The notes: generated by a model not told the origin, from the sequence alone. Shown: positions 44,971-54,291, counted from the first letter of the stretch. The stretch is DNA of 64,000 nucleotides from Pseudoxanthomonas sp. (GCF_002863005.1 NZ_PKDG01000024.1:1-64000); one strand, 5' to 3'. Numbers and translations: made by a program.

Positions 44971-46032
44971 TCACCGAGCTCTGCAGGTCTCGCTGCCGCG
45001 CAGTACATCGCCGCCCAGGCGTGAAGCCAACTCCTGGGACGTGATGGGCGTGATGCCGGCGCCGAAGCGCCGGTTCACCACGTGCACGAGCGCTTTCGCC
45101 CACAAGGCGTTCCAGACCGTGCCGGCGTGCCCGTCCGACAGGATCGCGTGGCAGGGCGCATCGCCCTGCGTGTTGGTGACGACCAGGTCCTCGCCGATGC
45201 GGACGGCCTTGTATGCGGGGCGAGCCGTCGCGTCGCGGCCACCCCACAGCGCTGCGAACCAGGCCCGGTCGTCGAAGAAGGCGATGCGGGGATCCCGCAC
45301 CGCCATGGCCTTCAGCGCGGCGTCGTAGCGATCCAGTGCGCGGGTGATGTTGGCCTGTTCGCGTGCTGACGACCAGCGTCGTACGTTCTCGCCGATGTTG
45401 GCGTTGTCGAAGATGCCGACCAGCACCACCCGCGTATCGGGATGGTGGCGATGGAGGTACGACACCGCCGCGCGTACATCGTCGATGCATCCATCGATCT
45501 CCGCTGCCACGGCAGGATCGTCGGCGGAGGCGGCCAGCCGGTCGAGGTGCTCACGCTGGCCGAAGCTGTTCACGCCGATGCGGACGACGACGATGCCTCC
45601 CCGCCACGCGGCGGGTGCTTCGTCCATCTGCTGCACGAGGTGGGGCACCTGGCGCTGTATATTCATCAGGTCGTTGCAGACCGCGCCGGACACGGCGAAG
45701 TTGTAGGCGAAGTCCTCCTTCTCCGGCGTCCGCGCCGGCAGGCCCAGTGCCTCCTCCACCATCGCAACGATCCGTCGGCTGCCGGAACGGCCCCAGTGCC
45801 CCTGGTCGACTTCGCCGCCGCGCAGGCGATGCAGCCACTCGGTCCATTGCCATGTCGTGTCGTGGAAGGCGCCACCGCGCGTGCCGTCCTCACCCGTGAA
45901 CTGCGTGCGGTCGTGGTAAGCGTGACTGTCCGAGTCGCCCACCACGGCCAGCGGCACCGGCGCCGCGAACGATGCGTCCGCACACATGCTGGCCCACGCC
46001 AGCAACGCGAACGCCCACGCCTTCTTGACCAC
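44971..46032 (-). CDS. Exported SGNH-hydrolase-like protein
   Basis: About 353 aa. A signal peptide (KKAWAFALLAWASMCADASFA) is followed by block I VVGDSDSHAYHD with candidate nucleophile Ser34, a Gly/Asn block (NFAVSGAVCNDL), VVVRIGVNSFG, and a C-terminal ILSDGHAGTVWN. The Asp-Gly-His spacing differs from the usual D-x-x-H, so the catalytic triad needs testing. It is probably a periplasmic esterase or acetyl-hydrolase. The GTG at 46032 is chosen because GGGAG lies 6 nt upstream. ATGs at 46038 and 46062 are alternatives but have poor spacing. Confidence 0.8.
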   Translation of the reverse strand: MVKKAWAFALLAWASMCADASFAAPVPLAVVGDSDSHAYHDRTQFTGEDGTRGGAFHDTTWQWTEWLHRLRGGEVDQGHWGRSGSRRIVAMVEEALGLPARTPEKEDFAYNFAVSGAVCNDLMNIQRQVPHLVQQMDEAPAAWRGGIVVVRIGVNSFGQREHLDRLAASADDPAVAAEIDGCIDDVRAAVSYLHRHHPDTRVVLVGIFDNANIGENVRRWSSAREQANITRALDRYDAALKAMAVRDPRIAFFDDRAWFAALWGGRDATARPAYKAVRIGEDLVVTNTQGDAPCHAILSDGHAGTVWNALWAKALVHVVNRRFGAGITPITSQELASRLGGDVLRGSETCRAR

Positions 46033-46180
46033 CGTCATCTCCCGGAAACTTGTTTCCCGCATGACGCATAGAACGCCAAGCCCGTCGCGGTCGGGACATG
46101 GCGCTGCGTCCAGCCCCGCGTGCACGCGCGCGTCGCCTGGCCGATGCTAGTCTCCGTGCATCGCACGCGGGGAGCACGGC

Positions 46181-46951
46181 ATGGCAGGCACGGGGAAACG
46201 GTGGGTCGTGATCGTGATGGCGCTGGCGCTCGCGGGCTGCCTGCCGGCGATCGATACCAGGGCGCCCGTGCCGCAGGCGCTGGTGCCGGCGGCGTCACCA
46301 CCCACGCGTCTGGTGGTGGTGCTGCCCGGACGCGGCGACGACGTGCAGGCGCTCCGCGAAAGCGGCATCGCGCCGGCCATCCAGTCGGCGTGGCCCGATG
46401 CGGATGTCGTGCTCACCGGGCTTGGCTTCGCCTACTACATGCAGGGACGCGCGCCGCAGCGGCTGCACGATGAAGTGATCGTGCCCGCCCGTGCCCGCGG
46501 TTATCGCGAGGTCTGGCTGATCGGAGCCTCCATGGGAGGCATGGGCACGCTCATGTACGACCGCGCCTATCCCGGCGACGCCGATGGCCTGGTGCTGCTG
46601 GCGCCCTATCTGGGCGACCGCTCGCTGGTGAAGGACATCCGCACGCGGGGCCTGCGGCAGTGGGACGCGGGCCCCGTACCGGCCGAGGTGGATGCGGGCA
46701 ACTACCAGCGCGAACTGTGGCGCCACCTGCAGGGCTGGCAAGCCGATCCGGCACGTACGCGCTCCGTCTGGCTGGGCTATGGCGCGGAGGACCGGCTGGC
46801 CGACGCCATGCCGCCGCTGGCCGGACTGTTGCCGGCGGACCACGTGGTCGTGGCAGAGGGCGGCCATGCGTGGAAGGTGTGGTCTCCCCTCGCCCGGCGC
46901 ATGCTCACGGACGCCGGCCCTGCACGCCTGGACGCTCAGCGTTCGCCGTAA
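46181..46951 (+). CDS. Lipoprotein alpha/beta hydrolase
   Basis: 256 aa. A lipoprotein signal ends LALAGC (Cys20). The alpha/beta-hydrolase core shows the oxyanion turn VVLPGRGDD (about residue 46), the nucleophile elbow GASMGG with Ser117, a candidate acid in YGAEDRLAD and the His in EGGHAWKVW. It is a probable membrane-anchored esterase of unknown substrate. The 3' end overlaps the convergent neighbour by 16 bp. It is divergent from the SGNH gene. Confidence 0.86.
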   Translation: MAGTGKRWVVIVMALALAGCLPAIDTRAPVPQALVPAASPPTRLVVVLPGRGDDVQALRESGIAPAIQSAWPDADVVLTGLGFAYYMQGRAPQRLHDEVIVPARARGYREVWLIGASMGGMGTLMYDRAYPGDADGLVLLAPYLGDRSLVKDIRTRGLRQWDAGPVPAEVDAGNYQRELWRHLQGWQADPARTRSVWLGYGAEDRLADAMPPLAGLLPADHVVVAEGGHAWKVWSPLARRMLTDAGPARLDAQRSP

Positions 46952-47331
46952 CGCAGCCAGCGGATCGCCGCGGCTTCGTCCGCGAATACACGCGCGTCGA
47001 AGCCGTTCTCGTTGGCCAGCAGGCCGGCGAACTCCACCTCGGGCAGCTGTTCGGCGTGCTTCTCCACGTAAGCGATGCGGACGGCCTCCATCCCCTGCCC
47101 CTGCATGGCCTGCACGAACTGCAGCAACTGCGCGGGCGGAGGCGGCAAGCCTTCCATGTCGTCCACCACCAGCAGAGACGGCGGCGTGAGCCGACGCACT
47201 TCCTCCGCGATGGCCTGCCAGTACGCCAGCGTCGTTTCCAGCGTGCCGTTCGTACCGGTCACCCACGCGCGCAGTCCGTAGTCGGTGGTACCGAACGCGA
47301 TATGGAACGACGGGGCATGCACACCGCTCAT
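46936..47331 (-). CDS. SpoIIAA/STAS-like hypothetical protein, 131 aa
   Basis: A small soluble protein with alternating strands and helices: FHIAFGTTDYGLRAWVTG, SLLVVDDMEGLPPPP, AVRIAYVEKHAEQLPEVEFAGLLANENGFDARVFADEAAAIRWL. The last segment is typical of STAS-like SpoIIAA family proteins (a C-terminal helix with WL). The start is the ATG at 47331. The gene lies 10 bp after the glutathione peroxidase stop and overlaps the convergent hydrolase. Function unknown. Confidence 0.72.
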   Translation of the reverse strand: MSGVHAPSFHIAFGTTDYGLRAWVTGTNGTLETTLAYWQAIAEEVRRLTPPSLLVVDDMEGLPPPPAQLLQFVQAMQGQGMEAVRIAYVEKHAEQLPEVEFAGLLANENGFDARVFADEAAAIRWLRYGER

Positions 47332-47341
47332 GCCGTCGCGC

Positions 47342-47824
47342 TCAACCCAGTGCGGCGCGGATGTCGCCCGCCAGCGATTCCGGCGTATCGGTAGGCGCAT
47401 AGCGCTTGATGACCCGTCCGTCGCGCCCGACCAGGAACTTGCTGAAATTCCATTTGATGGCGCTGATGCCCAGCAGGCCGCCCTTCTCTTTCTTCAGCCA
47501 TTTCCAGAGCGGATGCGCACCGTCGCCGTTGACGTCGATCTTGGCGAACATCGGAAAGGTCACATCGTAGTTCAGCGAGCAGAAATTCCGGATCTCGGCC
47601 TCGTCGCCCGGCTCCTGGTGGCCGAACTGGTCGCACGGGAATCCCAGCACGACCAGACCCTGCGGACCGAACTCGCGCCACAGGGCTTCCAGGCCGGTGT
47701 ACTGCGGCGTGAAGCCGCACTTGGAGGCCACGTTGACGATCAGCAGGGCCTTGCCCTGGTATTCGGACAGCGAGCGTTCGCGACCGTCGAGGTCCTGGGC
47801 GGAGAAATCGTAGGCGGTGGTCAT
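47342..47824 (-). CDS. btuE: Glutathione peroxidase-family protein
   Basis: 160 aa, thioredoxin-fold peroxidase reducing hydroperoxides. It shows NVASKCGFTPQY with peroxidatic Cys36, LGFPCDQFGHQEPG with the conserved Gln and a second Cys, and KWNFSKFLV with the conserved Trp and Asn. The catalytic tetrad is therefore intact. Cysteine instead of selenocysteine is normal for bacteria. The ATG at 47824 (MTTAYDF) is the family-like start. Confidence 0.94.
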   Translation of the reverse strand: MTTAYDFSAQDLDGRERSLSEYQGKALLIVNVASKCGFTPQYTGLEALWREFGPQGLVVLGFPCDQFGHQEPGDEAEIRNFCSLNYDVTFPMFAKIDVNGDGAHPLWKWLKKEKGGLLGISAIKWNFSKFLVGRDGRVIKRYAPTDTPESLAGDIRAALG

Positions 47825-48051
47825 GGGGTGATTGGCTCCGGGAAAGGCGCTATCAGACACCCGGCGCGTCCGCCGGGCAAGCCGCCGGGGAGCATGCCGA
47901 TCCACGGGAACGGGGTCCCGATTCGGCTACCGTGTCGATACGGACCCACGACACCGCCATGCACGACCCCGACCCCGCCTGCCATGCCAGCCTGTGCATC
48001 CTGTCGTGGCTCTGGCGGCGCTGCGAAATGCTGGTGTGATTGACTGCTGTT

Positions 48052-48117
48052 GTGGGAGCGACGTCAGTCGCGAACGAAACGCAGCGGCAGTCTGATCGCG
48101 ACTGACGTCGCTCCCAC
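48052..48117. repeat. GTGG-type palindromic repeat pair, family A
   Basis: GTGGGAGCGACGTCAGTCGC at 48052 with an inverse partner ending at 48117. It lies 14 bp after the stop of the amidohydrolase gene on that strand, in the 307-bp gap before the peroxidase gene. The rest of that gap shows no credible gene. Confidence 0.85.
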
Positions 48118-48131
48118 AACGTCATTTCGGC

Positions 48132-50165
48132 TTACCGAGCCGGCTGGACCTTGATGGCTGGCGCGAACGGCGTGATCCCCAGCGCTTCGTGGATCTCCGC
48201 CGGGTAATACGCCCGGCCATCCTTGATGACCAGCGCCAGCTTGCGGATGTCCGCGATGTTGGCGGTGGGGTCCCCATCCACCAGCACCAGGTCCGCGCGC
48301 TTGCCCGGCGTGATGGAGCCGGCATCGTCCAGCGTGCGGCTGTACTTCGCACCGTTCCAGGTCGCTACCTGCAGGGCCTGCGACGGGCTCAGTCCGGCCT
48401 GCACATAGAGTTCCAGTTCGCGCTGCAGGGTGAAGCCCGGCAGTTCGTCGGTCCCGGCGACCAGCGGGACACCCGCGCGGTACATGCGGCCGGTGAACTC
48501 CACAAGCTTGTCGAAGCTGCGCTTGTAGCGCGCGCCGGTTTCATCGTCCTTGATGTCCATCTCGGCCGCACGCCGGCTGCGCTGCACGTCCGGCGGCAGG
48601 TGGTCGGCCACGTCGGCGACGATCGGCGACAGCTGTCCTTCGCGCTGGTGGATGAACTCGAACGTCGCCAGCGTCGGGTCGATGACGATCTGCTTCTTGG
48701 CCAGCTCCGCGATGAAGTCCTGCACCGGCTTGCTGTCGAAGTCCAGGCCATCGGTCCTGTCGGCGACCAGGTAGAAGCGCGCCAGCGTGCGCGTGTCGGT
48801 TTCCGGCGTGACGAAGAAGTTCAGCATCACCTGGTTGATGTGCTGGATCTCGTCGTAGCCCTGCTCGACCACGTCCTGCGCGCGGAGGAACGCCGGTACG
48901 TGCCCGCTGACCCGCAAGCCGCGCTGGTGGGCGTAGGCCGTCGTGTCGCGCAGAATCTCCTTCGGGAACGAGTTGTAGATCTTGATCTGCGGATAATGGT
49001 GGTCGGCGTACCAGTCGATGGCCTGCTTCGCGCCGGCCAGGTCCTTCACCACGAAGCCGCCCTGCGACGAGTGCGGACTCTGTCCTTCGATGTAACCCGC
49101 GGGAATCACCCGCGGATGCATCAGCGTGCCGGCCTTCTCTTCCGCCATCAGCTGCTGCAGCGTCGCGTTGTCGTTGCCCATGTCGCGCGTGCTGGTGACA
49201 CCGGCCGCAAGATGCAGTCCGCCTTCCCAGCTGCCCGCATGCACGTGCATGTCGTAGAGGCCGGGCAGCAGCACGCGATTGCCGGCGTCGATCACGATGT
49301 CGGCCGCGACCCTCGATTGCCCGACCGGCGACACCGACAGGATCTTGCCATCCCGCACGACGACGTCCGCGGCGGCGCCAAGGACCGCATTCTCGCTGTC
49401 GAACACGCGCGCGTTGCGGATCAGCGTGGTGCCCGGCAACGGATGCGCCAGGCGTTGCTGCAGCGCTACCAGCGCTTCACGCTCGGCGACCTTCTGTCGC
49501 GCTTCCAGTGCGTTGGCGCTGCCCTGCCAACCGTCCTCGATCAACTGCAGGAACCCGGGATAGATGTAGGCGAACATGCGCGGCACGGCGTCGCGCGTCA
49601 CCCACACGAAACTCGGCGTGAACCCGATGCCGGTCAGCGCCACCAGGTCGACCTTCCGGGTCTTTCCGCCGCTGGCGATCTGCATCGAGGCAACCTTGCG
49701 CTGCGTCAGCGTACCGCTGGGCACCAGCGGCAGCTTCCCGTCGGGACGCTTGGCCAGTGCGGCCAGCGCGACCGACGTCGCCGCAGGCGTGCCGCCCAGC
49801 GGCGTATACAGCGCGGTGCCGGTGTAGGCATGGGTGCCGCTGTCCGACGTACTTTTCCAGGTACCGGTGTCGCCCGTGCGCGTGAACGTTTCGTCCACCG
49901 GCGCGCCGAACGTGGACGCGCCCTTGACCTGGTAGCGATCGAAGGTGCCGTCATCGCGCAGGCGGAATTCCTCCTTCAGTTCCGGACCGCGCCCGTTGTC
50001 CTTGAAGATGAAGTCGACGCGCGTCACGCCATCGTCGCCCACCGTGACCGTCTGCTCGCCGGCTTTCTTTCCGCCATCGACCAGGGCGACGTACTTCAGC
50101 GTCTCGGCAGCCAGCGCCGACGGCGCCAGCAACAATGCACAGCAGAAGGCAAGGACAGGCTTCAC
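48132..50165 (-). CDS. Exported amidohydrolase
   Basis: 677 aa. A signal peptide (VLAFCCALLLAPSALA) is followed by a beta-rich N-terminal domain of about 240 residues and an amidohydrolase (metal-dependent hydrolase) domain. Metal ligands are His307 and His309 in YDMHVHAG, then SGHVPA and a final VAGTDELPG. The C-terminal ATWNGAKYSRTLDDAGSITPGKRADLVLVDGDP is typical of the imidazolonepropionase/prolidase-like branch. The start is a GTG at 50165, with GGAG 6 nt upstream. It is divergent from the M3 peptidase. The N-terminal domain is unusual for the family; substrate unknown. Confidence 0.9.
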   Translation of the reverse strand: MKPVLAFCCALLLAPSALAAETLKYVALVDGGKKAGEQTVTVGDDGVTRVDFIFKDNGRGPELKEEFRLRDDGTFDRYQVKGASTFGAPVDETFTRTGDTGTWKSTSDSGTHAYTGTALYTPLGGTPAATSVALAALAKRPDGKLPLVPSGTLTQRKVASMQIASGGKTRKVDLVALTGIGFTPSFVWVTRDAVPRMFAYIYPGFLQLIEDGWQGSANALEARQKVAEREALVALQQRLAHPLPGTTLIRNARVFDSENAVLGAAADVVVRDGKILSVSPVGQSRVAADIVIDAGNRVLLPGLYDMHVHAGSWEGGLHLAAGVTSTRDMGNDNATLQQLMAEEKAGTLMHPRVIPAGYIEGQSPHSSQGGFVVKDLAGAKQAIDWYADHHYPQIKIYNSFPKEILRDTTAYAHQRGLRVSGHVPAFLRAQDVVEQGYDEIQHINQVMLNFFVTPETDTRTLARFYLVADRTDGLDFDSKPVQDFIAELAKKQIVIDPTLATFEFIHQREGQLSPIVADVADHLPPDVQRSRRAAEMDIKDDETGARYKRSFDKLVEFTGRMYRAGVPLVAGTDELPGFTLQRELELYVQAGLSPSQALQVATWNGAKYSRTLDDAGSITPGKRADLVLVDGDPTANIADIRKLALVIKDGRAYYPAEIHEALGITPFAPAIKVQPAR

Positions 50166-50308
50166 AGGACTCTCCGTCGGGGGCGCTCGGCGCATTCTGC
50201 CGCAGCGTGAAGGCACGCCGGCCCGACGGCCCATGCCTTTCGTCATGGGTCCGGCCCATTTCGCTGGGTTACCCTTGGGAATCCACCTTTGTAAGGACGT
50301 CGCGCTTC

Positions 50309-52495
50309 ATGACCACCCGCCTCGCCCTCGCGCTCGCCGCGACCCTCGGACTCGCCATGCCCGCCTACAGCCAGGCCGCCACGCCGGCCACCCAGGCCGC
50401 CCAAGCCGCCAACCCCTTCTTCGCGGAAAGCCCGCTGCCGCTGCACTACCCGCAGTTCGACAAGATCAAGGACAGCGACTTCGCACCCGCCTTCGACGCC
50501 GGCATGGCCGAGCAGTTGAAGGAAATGGATGCCATCGCCAACAACCCGGCCGCCCCGACCTTCGAGAACACCATCATCGCGATGGAAAAGAGCGGACAGG
50601 TGCTGGACCGCGCCACCACGGTGTTCTTCAACCTCGTGGGCACCGACACCAACGACGCGCGCAACAAGTTGCGTGCCGACTATTCCGCCAGGTTCGCCGC
50701 CCACGGCGATGCCATCAGCCTGAACCCGAAGCTGTTCGCGCGCATCAAGGCGCTGTTCGACAAGCGCAACGAACTGGGGCTGGATGCGGAAGGCGTTCGC
50801 CTCATCGAGCGTTACCACACCAGCTTCGTGCGGTCGGGCGCCAATCTCAACGACGCCGACAAGGCGACGCTCAAGAAGATGAACGGCGAACTGGCCTCGC
50901 TGGGCACCACCTTCAGCGACAACGTGCTGAAGGAAGTGAACGCGTCGGCGGTCGTGGTCGACGACGTGAAGCAGCTCGACGGCCTGACCGAAGGCCAGAT
51001 CGCCACCGCAGCCGACGTGGCCAAGAAGCGCGGCCTGGAAGGCAAGTACGTGCTGACCCTGCTCAATACCACCGGCCAGCCGCCGGAGTCGCAGCTGACC
51101 AATCGGGCCCTGCGCCAGCGCCTGCACGAAGCTTCGGTCGCGCGCGGCAGCCGCGGCGGCGAATTCGACCCCACCGCGCTGGTCTCGCGCATCATGAAGC
51201 TGCGCGCCGACCGCGCGAAGCTGTTGGGCTACCCGAACCACGCCGCTTACGGCCTGGAAGACCAGACCGCACGCACGCCCGAAGCCGTCAACGCGATGCT
51301 GGGCAAGCTGGCGCCGGCCGCGGTGGCCAACGCCAAGCGCGAAGCCGCCGACCTGCAGGCGATGATCGACCAGGAGCAGAAGTCCAAGGGCGAACCGACG
51401 TTCAAGCTCGAGCCGTGGGACTGGGCGTTCTACACCGAGAAGGTGCGCGCCGCGAAGTACAACTTCGACGAATCGCAGCTCAAGCCGTACTTCGAGATGA
51501 AGAACGTGCTGGAGAACGGCGTGTTCTTCGCCGCCACCCAGCTGTACGGCCTGACGTTCAAGGAACGCACCGACCTGCCGAAGTACCACGCCGACACGTG
51601 GACCTACGACGTGTTCAACGCCGACGGGTCGCAGCTGGCGATCTTCATCTTCGACCCGTATGCGCGCGACTCCAAGCGCGGCGGCGCATGGATGAACTCG
51701 TACGTGTCGCAGTCCGGCCTGACCGGCGACCAGCCGGTGGTCGCCAACCACCTGAACGTGCCCAAGCCACCGGCCGGCGAACCCACGCTGATGACGTGGG
51801 ATGAAGTGACCACCACGTTCCACGAGTTCGGCCATGCGCTGCACGGCATGTTCTCCGACGTGAAGTACCCGTACTTCAGCGGCACCAGCGTGCCGCGCGA
51901 TTTCGTCGAGTACCCGTCGCAGGTCAACGAGATGTGGGCCGACTGGCCGTCGATCCTGGCGAACTACGCCAAGCACCACAAGTCCGGCGAAGCGATGCCG
52001 CAGGCGCTGCTGGACAAAGTGATCGCAGCGTCCAAATTCAACCAGGGCTTCGCGACGACCGAGTATCTGGGCGCCGCGATGCTCGACCAGCGCTGGCACC
52101 AGATCACCGCCGACCAGGTGCCTGCCGCCAGCGGCGTGATGAAGTTCGAGGCCGATGCGCTGACCGCCGACGGCATCAACTACAGGCCGGTGCCGCCGCG
52201 CTACAAGACGCCGTACTTCAGCCACATCATGGGCGGCTATTCGGCCGGCTACTACGCCTACATCTGGTCGGAAGTGCTGGACGCCAACAGCGTGGAATGG
52301 TTCAAGAACAACGGCGGCCTGAAGCGCGAGAACGGCGACCACTTCCGCAAGACCCTGCTGTCGCAGGGCGGTAGCCAGGATGCGATGAAGCTGTTCCGCG
52401 ACTTCGCCGGCCACGATCCGAAGATCGAGCCGCTGCTGGAGAAGCGCGGCCTGACCGCGCCGTCCAGCGCACCGGCGGGCAAGCCCGTCAAGTAA
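50309..52495 (+). CDS. dcp: M3 family metallopeptidase (peptidyl-dipeptidase Dcp)
   Basis: 728 aa, zinc oligopeptidase. A signal peptide (LALALAATLGLAMPAYSQA) indicates periplasmic location. The zinc site is HEFGHALH with His505, Glu506 and His509, and the third ligand is in a downstream Glu (EYPSQVNEMWADW). The C-terminal domain HIMGGYSAGYYAYIWSEVLD is typical of Dcp. It removes dipeptides from the C-termini of peptides. The ATG at 50309 has AAGGA about 11 nt upstream. A clear terminator follows. Confidence 0.94.
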   Translation: MTTRLALALAATLGLAMPAYSQAATPATQAAQAANPFFAESPLPLHYPQFDKIKDSDFAPAFDAGMAEQLKEMDAIANNPAAPTFENTIIAMEKSGQVLDRATTVFFNLVGTDTNDARNKLRADYSARFAAHGDAISLNPKLFARIKALFDKRNELGLDAEGVRLIERYHTSFVRSGANLNDADKATLKKMNGELASLGTTFSDNVLKEVNASAVVVDDVKQLDGLTEGQIATAADVAKKRGLEGKYVLTLLNTTGQPPESQLTNRALRQRLHEASVARGSRGGEFDPTALVSRIMKLRADRAKLLGYPNHAAYGLEDQTARTPEAVNAMLGKLAPAAVANAKREAADLQAMIDQEQKSKGEPTFKLEPWDWAFYTEKVRAAKYNFDESQLKPYFEMKNVLENGVFFAATQLYGLTFKERTDLPKYHADTWTYDVFNADGSQLAIFIFDPYARDSKRGGAWMNSYVSQSGLTGDQPVVANHLNVPKPPAGEPTLMTWDEVTTTFHEFGHALHGMFSDVKYPYFSGTSVPRDFVEYPSQVNEMWADWPSILANYAKHHKSGEAMPQALLDKVIAASKFNQGFATTEYLGAAMLDQRWHQITADQVPAASGVMKFEADALTADGINYRPVPPRYKTPYFSHIMGGYSAGYYAYIWSEVLDANSVEWFKNNGGLKRENGDHFRKTLLSQGGSQDAMKLFRDFAGHDPKIEPLLEKRGLTAPSSAPAGKPVK

Positions 52496-52521
52496 GCACT
52501 CGACGCATCCCGACGCGTTCC

Positions 52522-52547
52522 ATCACGCCACCTTCGGGTGGCGTGAT
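52522..52547 (+). terminator. Rho-independent terminator after dcp
   Basis: ATCACGCCACC and GGTGGCGTGAT pair around a TTCG tetraloop 26 bp after the dcp stop, followed by GCTTT. Confidence 0.85.
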
Positions 52548-52585
52548 GCTTTCAGGGCCGGGAACGTCCATCGCCGGTCGCGCGG

Positions 52586-52631
52586 TTCTCCACAGCGGGT
52601 GTGGATGACGCGTGCACGAAACTGTGGATAA
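52586..52631. other. Cluster of three DnaA-box-like sites
   Basis: TTCTCCACA at 52586-52594 (minus-sense match to the DnaA box with one mismatch), TGTGGATGA at 52600-52608 (one mismatch) and TGTGGATAA at 52623-52631 (perfect to the TTATCCACA consensus on the other strand). They lie between convergent dcp and cbpA, so they are not a promoter. A near-palindrome (ATGGCGAAAT then TTTCGCCAT) lies at 52670-52688. Confidence 0.6.
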
Positions 52632-52736
52632 CCGCGCGACGGCCTTGCGCGACGGGCCTGTCAAGATGGATGGCGAAATTTTCGCCATGCTCCGGCACGC
52701 GTGACGGCGGGAGATGTCGCAACCCCCCCGAACTTT

Positions 52737-52810
52737 GTAGGAGCGGGCCATGCCCGCGATGCTTATCATGAATCCGGTTCACGAGCATCGCGGGCATGGC
52801 CCGCTCCTAC
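52737..52810. repeat. GTAG-headed palindromic repeat pair, family B
   Basis: GTAGGAGCGGGCCATGCCCG at 52737 and its inverse ending GGCCCGCTCCTAC at 52810, with an imperfect central spacer. Very close to the GTAG REP class of Stenotrophomonas. It lies 19 bp after the cbpA stop on that strand. Confidence 0.88.
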
Positions 52811-52829
52811 AACGAGGGCATGCGCTGCC

Positions 52830-53717
52830 TCACGCGTGTCCGAACGCTTTCGCCAGCTTGCTATAGGCCTTGCGCTGCTCGTCCGTCTCCGCACGCGGCG
52901 CGGTGACTTCCAGCTCGACGATCTGGTCGCCGGGCGGCGTGCCGGGCAGGCCGCGGCCGCGCAGGCGCAGTTTGCGGCCCGTGTCCGAATCCTGCGGAAT
53001 CTTCAGTTCGACCTCGCCCCCCAGCGTCGGCACGCTGACGGTCGCGCCCAGTGCCGCCTGCCACGGCGTCAACGCCAGCACGTGGATGATGTTGCGGCCG
53101 TCCACGTCGAACTGCGGATGCGGTGCGTATTCGACTTCCAGCAACAGGTTGCCGCCCTGGCTGCCCTGCCCGCCCAGCCGGATCACCTGGCCCGGCTTGA
53201 CGCCCTTGGGTACCTTCACGTCCAACTGCTTGTTGTTGACGTTCACGCGCACGCTGCCCCCGTCATGGACCGCCTGCAGCGGCACGGCCAGCTTGGCGCG
53301 CGAATCGCGCGACGGCTGCGGCCCACGCGGCGCACCGTGTTCGGCGCGGGCACGGCGGCCGAACAGGCCTTCGAAGAAATCGCTGAACCCCCCGCTTCCG
53401 CCGCCGGCACCGCCGAAGATCTCCTCGTAGTCGAACTCCTGCGATCCCGCCCCACCACGCCCGAAGTCCGGTGGCGGACGGAACTCTTCGCCGGGCCGGT
53501 AGCCGCGCGCCCGCAACTGGTCGTAGGCCGCGCGCTTCTGCGGGTCGCGCAACGCCTCGTAGGCCTCGTTGACGGCCTTGAACTGGTCCTCGGCGCCAGG
53601 CTCCTTGCTGACGTCCGGATGGTACTTGCGGGCGAGCCGGCGGTACGCGGTCTTGATCTCCGCGTCGCCGGCGCTGGGTTCCACGCCCAGTACCGCGTAA
53701 TAGTCCTTGAACTGCAT
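52830..53717 (-). CDS. cbpA: DnaJ-class co-chaperone CbpA
   Basis: 295 aa. The J domain is in residues 1-70 (MQFKDYYAVLGVEPSAGDAEIKTAYRRLARKYHPDVS, with the HPD motif). A Gly/Phe-rich linker follows (FGGAGGGSGGFSDFFEGLFG), then two beta-barrel client-binding domains ending at about residue 280. No zinc finger is present, so it is CbpA rather than DnaJ. The ATG at 53717 has GGAGATTCC just upstream. The small heat-shock gene lies 130 bp further upstream on the same strand. Confidence 0.94.
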   Translation of the reverse strand: MQFKDYYAVLGVEPSAGDAEIKTAYRRLARKYHPDVSKEPGAEDQFKAVNEAYEALRDPQKRAAYDQLRARGYRPGEEFRPPPDFGRGGAGSQEFDYEEIFGGAGGGSGGFSDFFEGLFGRRARAEHGAPRGPQPSRDSRAKLAVPLQAVHDGGSVRVNVNNKQLDVKVPKGVKPGQVIRLGGQGSQGGNLLLEVEYAPHPQFDVDGRNIIHVLALTPWQAALGATVSVPTLGGEVELKIPQDSDTGRKLRLRGRGLPGTPPGDQIVELEVTAPRAETDEQRKAYSKLAKAFGHA

Positions 53718-53847
53718 GGAATCTCCGCAGACGGATGCCGCGCGACCGCACGGCATCGGAAAAAGAACGGCCCGCGACGCGGGCGCCACGGGCCGATTCT
53801 ATCGCTACGCCCGTGGCCCTGCCGGGGTGCGGCAGGGACCCGGCGGA

Positions 53848-54291
53848 TCACTGCACCTGGATGCGGCGCGGCGTGGTCTCCGGCTTCTTCGGAATGTCGA
53901 TCTGCAGCACCCCGTGCCGGCCGGTGGCGGTAATGCCGTCGGGGTTGGCGCTGTCCGGCAGCGAAAACCGGCGGTAGAAGGTGCCGTGCACGCGCTCCAT
54001 CCGCGAATAGCGGCTTCCCTCGTCCTTCTTCTCGGACGCGCGTTCGCCGCGCAGGGTCAGGATGCCCTTGTCCATGTGGATCTCGATGTCCTGCGGATCC
54101 ACGCCCGGAATGTCGGCCAGGATCACGAACCGGTCGGCATCCTCGCGGATGTCCACGCGCGGCGCCCACTGGCTCGTCACGACGTTGGACTGGTCGGCGT
54201 CGGCTTCGCCCAGGAAGCGGTCGAAGACCTGCTTGATCTCGTCCTGCAGGCCGCGGGCGTTGCCCCAGGGGTTGTACTGCACGATGCTCAT
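53848..54291 (-). CDS. Small heat-shock protein (Hsp20)
   Basis: 147 aa. Alpha-crystallin domain: WAPRVDIREDADRFVILADIPGVDPQDIEIHMDKGILTLRGER and GTFYRRFSLPDSANPDGITATGRHGVLQIDIPK (with the conserved G-x-L near residue 130). A short C-terminal PRRIQV carries an I-x-V motif. ATP-independent holdase forming oligomers. Divergent from the peroxiredoxin gene. Confidence 0.95.
   Translation of the reverse strand: MSIVQYNPWGNARGLQDEIKQVFDRFLGEADADQSNVVTSQWAPRVDIREDADRFVILADIPGVDPQDIEIHMDKGILTLRGERASEKKDEGSRYSRMERVHGTFYRRFSLPDSANPDGITATGRHGVLQIDIPKKPETTPRRIQVQ

Noticed and set aside
47957-48040. A 26-codon frame in the gap between the peroxidase and the amidohydrolase
   Set aside because: No clear ribosome site, no conservation evidence, and the codon use is not convincing.
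52488-52769. Minus-strand 93-codon frame between dcp and cbpA
   Set aside because: Overlaps the terminator, DnaA-like boxes and family B repeat, and has no protein-like features.
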